From assembly GCF_030813635.1 (NCBI RefSeq), contig NZ_JAUSUM010000001.1, forward strand, positions 868,001 to 932,000: a DNA stretch of 64,000 bases, in the 5' to 3' direction. Position numbers and translations under genes: made by a program. This DNA comes from Salibacterium salarium (lineage in GTDB: Bacteria > Bacillota > Bacilli > Bacillales > Marinococcaceae). The notes under the pieces were generated by a model, which made no database searches, was not told the origin of the DNA, and worked only from the letters and a program-made list of their open reading frames with translations. Shown in pieces: positions 51,536 to 60,325 of the stretch; the stretch's first letter is position 1; the number at the start of each line of letters is the position of its first letter.

Positions 51536-54043
51536 GTGGATAGAATGAAAGAAAAATTAACTCAAATGAAATATGAGCAGAAAAGGCTTATGGAAGAATT
51601 TAATGCTGTTGTTATGGAATACGAATCAAGTAATGTTCTGCAGGAGAATGAAACTCTTAGGAAAACTAATCAGGATTATCTCGAAAGGCTTCATGATTTA
51701 GGGGAGAAATACAGTCAGATGGAGCATGAAAATCAAAAATTGCGCTATGCCCTTCATGAGCAGATTATAGATGAAAAAACTAATATTCTTAAATTATCCA
51801 AGCAGAAATTGAATACATATTTTAGCACGGAATTGGAAACAAAAAGAGACCAATTAACTGAACTTGAGACATCTTCTAAAGCAGAAATTTTGAAGCTGAA
51901 AGAACGTGTGAACCACTCGATTCGCGAGGATAAACAGGAAATCACAACGAAATTAGAGGATTTAGCGGCAGAAGTTGATGAAACAATCAGAAAAGAACGT
52001 AATCTTCTAGCAAAGGAAGAGCAGGATTTATTACATTCATTTTCTAGTCAATATGAACAGTTAGGTCAAGAAGAAGTGACCGAAGACGTTATTCAAAAGC
52101 GTGCCAAACAAAATCAGATTGAAATGAAAATCGGTTTGCATTGGATTAATAAATTAGGAATGCTTTTAATCATTTTAGGTGTGGCGGCTGCGTTTCGGTA
52201 TTCTTACACATCTTGGTTTAATGATTACCTGAAAGGCGGCATGTTTTCGCTGTTTGGTATCCTTATGCTTTTTGGTGGTGAATGGCTGTATCGGAAAGGC
52301 AGACAAACATTTGCACTTGGGTTAATTGGCGGCGGAATTGCTGTGTTATATGGATCGATTTTCTTCAGTTATTTTTTATTAGAAATTATAGGACTAAATG
52401 CTGCTTTGCTTCTGTCTGTATTGGTTACCGTCACTGCAGTGGTACTGTCTTTACGCTATCAATCGAAAACTGTGTGCACGTTTGGTTTAGTAGGGGGATA
52501 CATTCCGTTTTACTCGTATTTGTTTTCATTTGGTCTTGAGGATAACGCGGTATATGCCGCGATGGCGTACTTACTTATTTTGAGCGGCTCTATTTTGTGG
52601 ATAACGTTTCAAAAACAGTGGATTATCATTCACTACATTAGTTATTTCTTGAACATTCCATCTTTCTTTATTCTCGTTTTTCTATCGCCAAGCAGTGGAG
52701 TTAGTCTGACGTATACAATAGTAACGTTCCTGCTTTATTTAATGCTGACAATCGGATATCCACTAACGTATAAAGTATCGATGAAGTGGGCTGATATCGT
52801 TCTGTTAGCATTTAATACTGGCATTAGCTGTTCTGTTATTTATTTCCTTTTCCATACGTTGGATTGGAATGACTATAGAGGATTACTGGCTGTTACATTC
52901 GGTCTTGTTTATTTTGCATTAGGACGGTTTGTTGAGAGAAGAATGCCTCTCGAAAAGCAAACAATGGTTCTTTTTTACGGAACGTCGATTGCGTTTGCTG
53001 TGTTGATTATTCCTTTCCAATTCGGGGTAGAATGGCTCGCTCTTGGCTGGCTAGTTGAAAGTGTTGTCATTATGCTATATGCGAATCGTTACAAACTATC
53101 CTTGCTAGAAAAAGCTGGTTGGAGCATATTTGGATTAACTGTCGCGACATTTTCGTTAGACGTTTATCGATACATCAATGGTTTCAATCCGGATTTCTTT
53201 CATTTTAAATATTTTGCGATTATCGCTGGATTAGTGTTAGTCATGCTGTATTACGTATATGATCAGACAAGGACAACTCGGACCAATCTATTTGGAGGAT
53301 TTGCTGGATTTATCCTTGGATTAAAGTACTTCACACTTGTGAATGTGTGGATCTATGTCGTTTATGAAGGGGCATATTTGTTCAGTCAAAATGTTGCAAG
53401 TGATTTTGAACACTATTGGTTTTATCAGTTCCTAGTATTTTCTTTCTTATCCGTTGGATTAGGATACGGATTGAAAAAAATACCGCTATTGTATGATCGA
53501 ACCGTCAAGTATTTTTGTCTGTTTCTATACGGAATTGGAAGTTTCGTTGGGTGGATTGTAACGGCAACGATGCCTGCACTAAGTGGAGAGCAGAATGCGT
53601 TCACTGATTATACAGCACTTGTGGTTTTGATTGGATTTAACATATTGATTTATGCGACAGGCCGTGATTTGTTAGTGGCTTATATACGCGGGCAATATAA
53701 AAACATGGAGCTGTATCCGACCATTCTTTCTGTTTATTTTATTGCTGTGTTAGCAGCATTTCTAAACGTTCAGTTTCAGCTGAGCGATGTCGGATTTGTG
53801 ATTAGCTTGATTTTCTTGGTTACAGCGGTCGCCTATATCTTATATGGATTTAAAAAGAATTACGTTGCTGTCCGCCGTATTGGACTAGGATTATCGTTGT
53901 TTTCAACGGCAAAGCTATGTTTCGTTGATCTAGCTTTCTTAACAGAAGGAAGCAAAATCATCGCATATTTCTGCTTTGGTTTAGTATTACTAGGCATATC
54001 ATATATGTATCAAAAAGTATCAAGCCGAAAAAACAACCTCTAA
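51536..54043 (+). CDS. Giant multi-pass membrane protein, DUF2339 family
   Basis: An 835-residue protein. The first about 195 residues form a long, highly charged coiled coil (repeated Glu/Lys/Leu heptads), and the rest contains about 20 or more membrane helices, beginning at WINKLGMLLIILGVAAAFRY and including the DUF2339-type segments LRYQSKTVCTFGLVGGYIPF and RIGLGLSLFSTAKLCFVDL. Function is unknown for the family. GTG 51536 is chosen because GGAGG lies 7-8 bases upstream; the frame opens at TTG 51506. The coiled coil suggests oligomer or partner contacts on the cytoplasmic side. Confidence 0.85.
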   Translation: MDRMKEKLTQMKYEQKRLMEEFNAVVMEYESSNVLQENETLRKTNQDYLERLHDLGEKYSQMEHENQKLRYALHEQIIDEKTNILKLSKQKLNTYFSTELETKRDQLTELETSSKAEILKLKERVNHSIREDKQEITTKLEDLAAEVDETIRKERNLLAKEEQDLLHSFSSQYEQLGQEEVTEDVIQKRAKQNQIEMKIGLHWINKLGMLLIILGVAAAFRYSYTSWFNDYLKGGMFSLFGILMLFGGEWLYRKGRQTFALGLIGGGIAVLYGSIFFSYFLLEIIGLNAALLLSVLVTVTAVVLSLRYQSKTVCTFGLVGGYIPFYSYLFSFGLEDNAVYAAMAYLLILSGSILWITFQKQWIIIHYISYFLNIPSFFILVFLSPSSGVSLTYTIVTFLLYLMLTIGYPLTYKVSMKWADIVLLAFNTGISCSVIYFLFHTLDWNDYRGLLAVTFGLVYFALGRFVERRMPLEKQTMVLFYGTSIAFAVLIIPFQFGVEWLALGWLVESVVIMLYANRYKLSLLEKAGWSIFGLTVATFSLDVYRYINGFNPDFFHFKYFAIIAGLVLVMLYYVYDQTRTTRTNLFGGFAGFILGLKYFTLVNVWIYVVYEGAYLFSQNVASDFEHYWFYQFLVFSFLSVGLGYGLKKIPLLYDRTVKYFCLFLYGIGSFVGWIVTATMPALSGEQNAFTDYTALVVLIGFNILIYATGRDLLVAYIRGQYKNMELYPTILSVYFIAVLAAFLNVQFQLSDVGFVISLIFLVTAVAYILYGFKKNYVAVRRIGLGLSLFSTAKLCFVDLAFLTEGSKIIAYFCFGLVLLGISYMYQKVSSRKNNL

Positions 54044-54078
54044 TATACTAGCCAAGTACACTCTTCCCCCAGTTAAAG

Positions 54079-54113
54079 AGAAAACCAAAAATATTTACGA
54101 TTTTTGGTTTTCT
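54079..54113 (+). terminator. Rho-independent terminator of the DUF2339 gene
   Basis: A 14-bp stem (AGAAAACCAAAAAT / ATTTTTGGTTTTCT) with a 7-base loop. Confidence 0.7.
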
Positions 54114-54476
54114 TGTCTAAAATCAGGAAGTGCAATAGTCTCGATTATAAAATAAATCAATCGTCCTAATATAACAAAATAATGCGTTGAGATTACATAA
54201 TATTCAGATATATACGTGTTCATTTATAGTATAAAATAAGTTATCAAAAGAGAAAAAGAAGGTTTTTTGTAAAACACTAGATTATTAAGTCCCAATTCAT
54301 TTTTAATACCACTAGTCCATTCTATTTAAGCCAAAGGTCCTTTGCTAAACAATAAGAACAGTATTTTCCTCTGAAAGAATTTGATGGAAAGTATTCCCTA
54401 TGATAAAAATAGTGTATCTAAATACACATGATAGATATTAATAGATAAATTTTTAGAATAGGATGATGACAATGCT
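54114..54476. other. AT-rich non-coding stretch
   Basis: About 360 bases at the edge of the lipoprotein region without any supported ORF, promoter or repeat. It is AT-rich and may contain decayed sequence. Confidence 0.4.
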
Positions 54477-54851
54477 TATCAATTCCTGCCCATATGAACA
54501 GTGTAACTGCTATTACCGGTGTAAACACTGAAATTATATTTAGGAGTTTCACTAGCATACTTTATCCCTTCCCTCTATATAAACATTAAGGGGAAGGGGA
54601 TTTGCTTTTGTTTTTGTCCTCAATATCCCTTTGAAGCTGATCAGTGTTGGTTTTTGCTTTTTTTATTAAACAAGGTAGGTCCATTTTGAAAAGGTAGTCA
54701 TTATTACTAAATCCTATTGTTTCGTCCAAAACAAATATCGCCGTTTGAAAAAATATTTGGAATGACATGGATTTCTGTTACATCACAGATAGGCCATGGA
54801 AAATCACTCGGTTTAGCTCTGAATGGCGCTATAAAAAAATTAGAACAATAA
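54477..54851. pseudogene. Scrambled copy of the small membrane-protein family (internal inversion)
   Basis: The N-terminal 27 codons of the family lie on the minus strand (ATG 54558 to 54477: MLVKLLNIISVFTPVIAVTL). The continuation lies on the plus strand from 54736 (TATCGCCGTTTGAAAAA, reading SPFEKIFGMTWISVTSQ), and then runs into unrelated residues (IGHGKSLGLALNGAIKKLEQ) up to a stop at 54851. Flipping 54477-54735 restores one continuous reading frame. The segment between (54586-54768, minus) reads as the C-terminal part of an unrecognised protein. Confidence 0.7.
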
Positions 54852-54903
54852 ATACTAGACGGAATATGCGCTTAAAACTTAACGAAAGAAAGGGAGAGGA
54901 AAC

Positions 54904-55341
54904 ATGAAAAAAATTATTATAATATTGATTGGTTCACTATTAGCGGTTGCAGTATTGTTTCTGGTAGCCGTTTATGGGTTTGGATTTTTACAAAGAAGTA
55001 CGGCAGATTTCCGTGGAGAAACAGGTCAGATTGAACAAACAGAGGCTGATAGTGACTATCGGATAGCTTCATATGACCGTTTTTACGATACTTGCGCTGG
55101 TATTCAATCTTTAGAAAGCAAAATTGAGAACATGGAAGACGAATTGGAGACAACGGATAGCCAGCAACGGAAAACAGTTTTAAATACGTCAATAACAGCC
55201 TCTGAGAATAAAAGAGTGGAATTAATAGACTCGTACAATGCAGATGCTCGGAAGGAATCTACAAGAGGAAAATTTAGAGCGTCAGACCTTCCGTATGAAA
55301 TTAATAAAAACAAGGAGGAAACGGTATGCACGGTGCAATAG
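54904..55341 (+). CDS. Small membrane-anchored protein, paired with the next lipoprotein
   Basis: A 145-residue protein with one N-terminal membrane helix (residues 3-27) and an extracytoplasmic helical domain that may be a coiled coil. Noticeable words are YDRFYDTCAGIQSLESKIEN and NADARKESTRGKFRASDLPY. I do not know a function; proteins of this type are recalled from phages and various Gram-positive bacteria. It overlaps the next gene by 16 bases, so the two are translated together and probably act together. The start ATG has GGGAGAGGAAAC upstream. Confidence 0.75.
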   Translation: MKKIIIILIGSLLAVAVLFLVAVYGFGFLQRSTADFRGETGQIEQTEADSDYRIASYDRFYDTCAGIQSLESKIENMEDELETTDSQQRKTVLNTSITASENKRVELIDSYNADARKESTRGKFRASDLPYEINKNKEETVCTVQ

Positions 55342-55868
55342 GTAAAACAACAATTTTAATGTTTTTAGTAACGATGACGGCGGTATTTTTAACAGCGTGC
55401 CAAGGGGAAGAAACATCACAGGACAAAGAAACTGAAGCACAACAAGACACCTATGATAGATTAACAGAGTTAGAACCGGCAAAAGAAATGAATAATCCAA
55501 AAACTAGAGAAACAATTAATTTTTGGACAGAGACATGGGACAAAGAAGGGCAATTAGCGTATGTGTACTTGCAAAACTCTGACGGAAAAATGATTGGTTA
55601 TTATGCATTAGACGGTCCTCCGGTTTCTATGTGTACATCTCTAACCCCTGATTATAGAATATATGAAGATGTTGATGGAAATCTTGTAACACCTGCGCCT
55701 GGAACTGACGGAGTTTATAGAAGTGGTGGGGATTGCGATAGGTACTACGGGAAAGACGCTAGTAGTGGGGCTTATGTAGAATTTACAGTGGGTATGGGAA
55801 TCAACATGTTGCTATATACGGAGCCGTTAAGCAACCATCCAAATGTAGAAAACTTATCTCCGAAATAG
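55326..55868 (+). CDS. Lipoprotein of unknown function
   Basis: A 180-residue lipoprotein with lipobox LTAC (Cys25). The mature part has ETINFWTETWDKEGQLAYVY, YYALDGPPVSMCTSLTPDY and GGDCDRYYGKDASSGAYVEF, with two Cys that could form a disulfide. The family is not recognised. It is coupled to the preceding membrane-anchored protein by a 16-base overlap; the Shine-Dalgarno AAGGAGG lies inside that gene. Conserved aromatic and acidic patches suggest a compact beta-rich fold. Confidence 0.78.
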   Translation: MHGAIGKTTILMFLVTMTAVFLTACQGEETSQDKETEAQQDTYDRLTELEPAKEMNNPKTRETINFWTETWDKEGQLAYVYLQNSDGKMIGYYALDGPPVSMCTSLTPDYRIYEDVDGNLVTPAPGTDGVYRSGGDCDRYYGKDASSGAYVEFTVGMGINMLLYTEPLSNHPNVENLSPK

Positions 55869-56020
55869 TGATTGATACTTACATCGACGATCATTAGCAT
55901 GACGGAAAATGCGACACATAAAGGAGTGGGAGTAATGGACGAATTATTAGATGAACATACCGACGATGTTGCGTTTTAAACGACTTTATTATTCGTACTT
56001 TTCGGGGTATTGTTTATGGG

Positions 56021-56167
56021 ATGATGTCTAACCTTTTGCGTATGTATAGTAAGGATAAAGAAATAAAACTAATACATGTGAAGAATGCTGTCATAATTAA
56101 CGTATTTGGTTTACTGCTTTTCGAATGGAAAAATGGATGGCCGGTAACTAGTGTGTGGTTTGGATAA
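56021..56167 (+). pseudogene. C-terminal fragment of the small membrane-protein family
   Basis: An open frame of 48 codons reading MMSNLLRMYSKDKEIKLIHV ... WKNGWPVTSVWFG, nearly identical to the C-terminal half of the intact copy at 56255. The N-terminal half has been lost. A short 14-codon ORF with a good Shine-Dalgarno (55935) lies just before and may be a leftover of the junction. Confidence 0.7.
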
Positions 56168-56254
56168 AACGAGGAGGAAAGCCAATTAAGGATGATGGAG
56201 ATTCCTTTCCCTAACCTTTAATAATTAAGGATAGGAAGGAGTAATAGTATATTA

Positions 56255-56557
56255 GTGAAGCTCCTAAATATAATTTCAGTATTTTTTCCAGTAATAACTT
56301 TTACATTGTTCATATGGGCAGGAATTGATATATCGCTGTTTGAAAAAATATCTGAAGTAACATGGATTTCTGTTACATTACAGGTACTTACCTGGGTATT
56401 GGGCACGGGAATGGTGTCTAACCTTCTACGTATACATAGTAAGGATAAAGAAATAAAACTAATACATGTAAAGAATGCTGTTATAATTAACGTATTTGGT
56501 TTTCTGTTTGTTGATTGGAAGAACGGATGGCCGGTAATTAGCGTGTGGTTTGGATAA
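56255..56557 (+). CDS. Small two- or three-helix membrane protein, tandem family copy 1
   Basis: A 100-residue protein with helices at about residues 3-24 and 40-58, a basic Lys-rich loop (HSKDKEIKLIHVKN) and a third hydrophobic stretch ending in WKNGWPVISVWFG. It is a clear paralogue of 56632 and of the two broken copies. The ATG of its sister corresponds here to ATA; GTG 56255 is the likely start, but the Shine-Dalgarno GGAAGGAG is about 13-16 bases away, so expression may be weak. Function unknown. Confidence 0.65.
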   Translation: MKLLNIISVFFPVITFTLFIWAGIDISLFEKISEVTWISVTLQVLTWVLGTGMVSNLLRIHSKDKEIKLIHVKNAVIINVFGFLFVDWKNGWPVISVWFG

Positions 56558-56631
56558 AAGAGAATGAAATCTATTTAAGGATAGAGAGCCCCCTAGCCGT
56601 TTAATTGTTTGGAGCAAGAAAGGGATAAAGT

Positions 56632-56940
56632 ATGTTAGTCAAACTCTTAAATATAATTTCAATTTCATTTTTTGTATTAGGAACTTCATTAATGGTGTGG
56701 GTATCGATTGATTCATCGCCGTTTGAAAAAGTATTTGGAATAACATGGATCTTTGTTACGTCTAATATACTTGTAGCAATATTAAGTTTAGGGATAATGT
56801 CTAACGTGATGCGTTTGAAATATAAGGATAAAGAATTAAAACTAGACCATGTGAAGAAGGCTTTTGTACTTAACGTGTTAGGTTTTTTATTTTTTGACTG
56901 GAAAGATGGTTGGCCGTTATTAAGTACATGGTTTGGATAA
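56632..56940 (+). CDS. Small membrane protein, tandem family copy 2
   Basis: A 102-residue paralogue of the preceding gene, sharing VKLLNIIS, FEK, TWI.VT, KDKE.KL.HVK and the terminal GWP....WFG. It has a proper ATG with AAAGGGAT upstream and ends 17 bases before the OmpA-like lipoprotein gene, so these two may be an operon. Its stop and the following TTTGGATAAAACGAGGAGG recur after the fragment at 56167, which shows that the duplicated unit included the next gene's ribosome-binding site. Confidence 0.72.
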   Translation: MLVKLLNIISISFFVLGTSLMVWVSIDSSPFEKVFGITWIFVTSNILVAILSLGIMSNVMRLKYKDKELKLDHVKKAFVLNVLGFLFFDWKDGWPLLSTWFG

Positions 56941-56957
56941 AACGAGGAGGAATTATT

Positions 56958-57683
56958 ATGTCTATAAAACACGGGTTTCTATGGATTTTTATATTAATTG
57001 GGTTGGTTGCTTGTTCGAATCAGAATGAATCGTCTGATCCAGAAGAAATGGAATCTGAATCCAATGCAGCAGAAGAATCAGAAACAGAAGCTACGAATGA
57101 CCAAGATGAGTCGTCACAGGAAGAAAATCAAGATGATGAAGAAAACGATGAGGAAGAAGAGGAGAAAGAAGAAGAAAATGAGGAAGAAGGTAGTTCAGGT
57201 TATGACTTTTCCTTTTCTAACTATGATTTTTCTTTTTCTAACTACGATTTTTCATATGATATAACAGTGCCAGAAATAAGTGTGCCAGATGTAACGGTAA
57301 ATTGGAATAATGAAAAGGAAGAAGTGAAAATGGAAGTACCGGATCACTTATTATTTGATTTTGATGAATCCACTCTTCGGGATGATGCCGAAAGTTTATT
57401 GGAAGAAATAAGTGGAGAACTAGAAGAGTACGAAGATGCAGATGTTGCTGTTAACGGACATACAGACGATCAAGGGGATGCTTCTTATAATCAAACCTTG
57501 TCAGAAGAACGTGCGGAAGCAGTAAAGGACTATTTTCTAGAGCAAGACAATATTAGTAGTTTTGACTACACGACGGAGGGATTTGGAGAGAGCGAACCAA
57601 TCGTATCTAATGATTCAGAAGAAAATCGTGAAAAGAATCGTCGTGTAGAAATTATTATTCAGTCTGAGGAACTCGAGGAATGA
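56958..57683 (+). CDS. Lipoprotein with C-terminal OmpA-like peptidoglycan-binding domain
   Basis: A 241-residue lipoprotein: lipobox LVAC (Cys19), a very acidic Glu/Asp/Asn linker (residues 25-85), a short repeat YDFSFSN / YDFSFSN / YDFSYD (about 87-107), and an OmpA_C domain (about 128-238). This last contains DHLLFDFDESTLRDDAESLL, VNGHTDDQGDASYNQTLSEE and ENREKNRRVEIII, including the residues that bind meso-diaminopimelate. It probably tethers the membrane to peptidoglycan. OmpA domains are uncommon in Gram-positive cells. ATG 56958 follows GAGGAGG. Confidence 0.87.
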   Translation: MSIKHGFLWIFILIGLVACSNQNESSDPEEMESESNAAEESETEATNDQDESSQEENQDDEENDEEEEEKEEENEEEGSSGYDFSFSNYDFSFSNYDFSYDITVPEISVPDVTVNWNNEKEEVKMEVPDHLLFDFDESTLRDDAESLLEEISGELEEYEDADVAVNGHTDDQGDASYNQTLSEERAEAVKDYFLEQDNISSFDYTTEGFGESEPIVSNDSEENREKNRRVEIIIQSEELEE

Positions 57684-57740
57684 TAGGATTTTAAAACGAA
57701 GTTACACCGTCTGCAATGGGGAAAGAAAGGAAAATAAGTA

Positions 57741-58760
57741 ATGTTTAAAAGAAAACTGTTTTTGATAGGTCTGTTTACTTTGCTAGCTGTGGGAGCAGGA
57801 TGTTCTGTAGATGAAACCGAACCTTCAGAATCCTCTGCAGAAAAAACTTCGGATGATGCGCAATCTGAGGAAACAAATAAATCCGCGTCTGAAGAGAAAA
57901 AATCAGAAGAACCCAAGGAAAATCAAGGTGATACCAACATAGATATCGATGGTGACATCTCTTTTATTGATGATGATGATAAGATTCGCGTAGAAGGAAC
58001 AACGAATTTGGTACCAGGTTCAACTATTTCTGTTCATTTTGACGTTGTTAATAAGATGTTAATAGGATATGGTACTACATTGCGCGTAGAAGAAGATGGA
58101 TCTTTTTCGGACGAGATTGATTTTCCGAATTATGATGAGCCAGTTGAATTGATGTTTACGTTTGCACCAAATGATCAAGAAGAAGATGTGCAAGAAGTCT
58201 ATGGTGAATATGGTGAAAAGTTGGAAGGACCATTCATAAGAGTTGATCCTGATGAAGTGCAGGAAAACGGTGATCCCGTTTACATGGGCTATTTGGATTA
58301 CACCTTTGATGTAGATGAAGAAAGAGAAACGCAAAAGATTGAAGCTCCTAATTATCAAAGGCCTGAAGACTATGGAGACACGAACGTATGGATGGATATC
58401 GAATCGAAGGTAGAAAATGGCTTTATGTACATAGAAGGAGAAAGTAATATATTGGAAGGTTCAAGAATACTCGGGACAGTGGATGCCGATCAATACATAA
58501 TTTCAGGATATAACAATGATGATGATGTTCATCCAGACGGATCGTTTCAATTAAGGGTACCGCTTCCGAGTGAGGACTCTATTGATTATGATGCTGATCC
58601 ATTTGTGAGAGTGAAAATGAGACCGGCGGGAGAAATAGAGCATATCCAAGACGTATACGGAGAAGAAGGAGAACACCTTGAAGGAGACCTGGTAAATGAT
58701 GGAGTTACTAAAACAATTTATCAAAAAATTGAAATCACGGAACCACCTAGTTCAGAATAA
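57741..58760 (+). CDS. Lipoprotein with two tandem copies of an unrecognised domain
   Basis: A 339-residue lipoprotein (lipobox GAGC, Cys21), with an acidic linker to about residue 55. Two related domains of about 105 residues follow (about 56-162 and 211-318). Both start GDTNI/VDI, have IRVEGTTNLVPGS against MYIEGESNILEGS, share EDGSF.../PDGSF..., and end with V..VYGE.GE.LEG. The family is not recognised. Beta-rich Ig-like or PKD-like structure is likely; surface-exposed role in cell envelope is inferred from the lipobox. Start ATG 57741 with AAAGGAAAA. Confidence 0.78.
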   Translation: MFKRKLFLIGLFTLLAVGAGCSVDETEPSESSAEKTSDDAQSEETNKSASEEKKSEEPKENQGDTNIDIDGDISFIDDDDKIRVEGTTNLVPGSTISVHFDVVNKMLIGYGTTLRVEEDGSFSDEIDFPNYDEPVELMFTFAPNDQEEDVQEVYGEYGEKLEGPFIRVDPDEVQENGDPVYMGYLDYTFDVDEERETQKIEAPNYQRPEDYGDTNVWMDIESKVENGFMYIEGESNILEGSRILGTVDADQYIISGYNNDDDVHPDGSFQLRVPLPSEDSIDYDADPFVRVKMRPAGEIEHIQDVYGEEGEHLEGDLVNDGVTKTIYQKIEITEPPSSE

Positions 58761-58794
58761 TTATCAACAGAGATAGAAGCATGGAGGTTTATGT

Positions 58795-59382
58795 ATGAAA
58801 CGTTTATTACCAATAGGCGTTTTCACCCTTTTCTTATCTGCATGTAGTCAAGCTGATGACGGTAATATGATTCAATCGAAAGAATTAACGGACGAAGAAC
58901 AATATTATCTCGGTTTTGGCCTAGATCAAGCTGGTATTTTAGATGTGGAATCATTTGACGATGAATTTGACACGTTTAGCTTCGTGGTTAATTTTTATGA
59001 AAAAGGTGAAAAAATAGAAGAAAAATCAGGCCCAAATGGACTTCAAGAGGGTGACTTCGCAGAAACAGATGACATTGTATATGGGTTACGTTCAGATGAT
59101 GAGGATCAAATCGATTTTTTTACTGGGACAACATCTGAACCAGAACAAGCAGATACTATAAATTCTCAAACAATGACTGTACCGATAGAGTTGCCGTTTT
59201 CCTTTGACCAGAAGGCAAGTACACAGGTTCAACAGATTAAACCTAAATCAAATGAAATGTCCCCACTCATTTTAATGCATTCAGGGAATTCGTTGTCTAG
59301 TCATTGGTTTGAAAAAGAAGAGCTGTCGAAAATTATCGAACAGGAAAATCGAGTTGTCGTCATTGGACTTCGATTTGATTAA
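58795..59382 (+). CDS. Lipoprotein of unknown function
   Basis: A 195-residue lipoprotein with lipobox LSAC (Cys17). The mature part is acidic up to about residue 125, and the C-terminus contains LILMHSGNSLSSHWF and RVVVIGLRFD. The family is not recognised. The ATG follows TGGAGG and lies 34 bases after the preceding lipoprotein gene; it probably belongs to the same transcript. A hairpin terminator follows. Confidence 0.75.
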   Translation: MKRLLPIGVFTLFLSACSQADDGNMIQSKELTDEEQYYLGFGLDQAGILDVESFDDEFDTFSFVVNFYEKGEKIEEKSGPNGLQEGDFAETDDIVYGLRSDDEDQIDFFTGTTSEPEQADTINSQTMTVPIELPFSFDQKASTQVQQIKPKSNEMSPLILMHSGNSLSSHWFEKEELSKIIEQENRVVVIGLRFD

Positions 59383-59405
59383 TTTTATGGTTCTAGAAAA
59401 GAGGA

Positions 59406-59433
59406 GAAACAGCAGGGGTTTACCTGCTGTTTC
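59406..59433. terminator. Hairpin terminator between convergent genes
   Basis: An 11-bp perfect stem (GAAACAGCAGG / CCTGCTGTTTC) with a 6-base loop, overlapping the stop codon of the minus-strand gene. The T-tract is short. Confidence 0.65.
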
Positions 59434-60232
59434 GTGTGAGGAACATATAACTAATTAATCCTATCAATAATCTTTTTGAAGGTTTGTCGAGGTCGTCTGA
59501 TAAATATACAATGTTATTCTCCGTATCACTAAACAAGTCTGTATATTCATAGGGAAAATAACCATGATAAAAATGTGCCCATTGTCTCCCTTGCTTGTCG
59601 AATAACGTGAAATCACCCGCAAGTCCTTGCGTTTCCACAGGTAGAATAATATCACCCTCCGCGTTTTTAAGACGCCCTGTTATATTCATTATTTTTTTAA
59701 AATTGTCCTGTTCATATGTACCGATATGTTTTCCCTTTTCATTTTTTATAATAACTGTTGATTGTTTAATACCTGATTTTTTGAAGGTGAACAATAAGTT
59801 GTTTTCATTGTTAAAGACACCGTAGGAGATAGGGATCATCAAAATGAGAGAATCTCGAAGCAGCAGGCTGAGAGGATAAAGCAGTGAGATAACCCGAATC
59901 GGCTTTACTACTCCTACAAAAAAACCACTTTTTTCAAATAAAAGTAACCGTGGGAATAGACTAACTTCTTTTTTTAAAACGAGATGGTCTAATTCATTTA
60001 AAGGAACGTTGGAGTCTGGAATATGAATATCTTTCACGTCTAAGTATTTTTTTCGACTGCTAGATGCGATACTTATCATCAACAAACCTAAGATGCCAAT
60101 AGAAATAAGATTAAACCAATCATCGGAAGAGTCGGGCCAATCGATAAGAAGAACAACGATTCCGATGAGAAAAATTACCACAGCAATACGATTGGCAGCT
60201 TTCATTCTACGCTCGTACATAGAGGCTATCAT
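59420..60232 (-). CDS. Membrane protein of unknown function
   Basis: A 270-residue protein with two close N-terminal helices (about residues 14-33 and 38-55), a third hydrophobic segment near 115-140, then a beta-rich C-terminal domain with GRLKNAEGDIILPVETQGLA and FTLFDKQGRQWAHFYHGYFPYEY. The last part resembles tubby-like/LURP-one-related or scramblase-like folds; I am not sure. The start ATG 60232 follows GGAGTGA. It is convergent with the lipoprotein gene and divergent from the next one. Confidence 0.65.
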   Translation of the reverse strand: MIASMYERRMKAANRIAVVIFLIGIVVLLIDWPDSSDDWFNLISIGILGLLMISIASSSRKKYLDVKDIHIPDSNVPLNELDHLVLKKEVSLFPRLLLFEKSGFFVGVVKPIRVISLLYPLSLLLRDSLILMIPISYGVFNNENNLLFTFKKSGIKQSTVIIKNEKGKHIGTYEQDNFKKIMNITGRLKNAEGDIILPVETQGLAGDFTLFDKQGRQWAHFYHGYFPYEYTDLFSDTENNIVYLSDDLDKPSKRLLIGLISYMFLTRNSR

Positions 60233-60325
60233 TAAAATTCACTCCAGAAATGTTATAATACTCAGTGATATATTGTTTAAGTTTGCCTGAATTGTTAGAT
60301 GTTTTCAATACATAGGAGTGGTTTT

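Noticed and set aside
54586-54768. Minus-strand open frame of 60 codons treated as a gene
   Set aside because: It has no start with ribosome-binding site and crosses the inferred inversion junction; it is better read as the tail of a broken gene.
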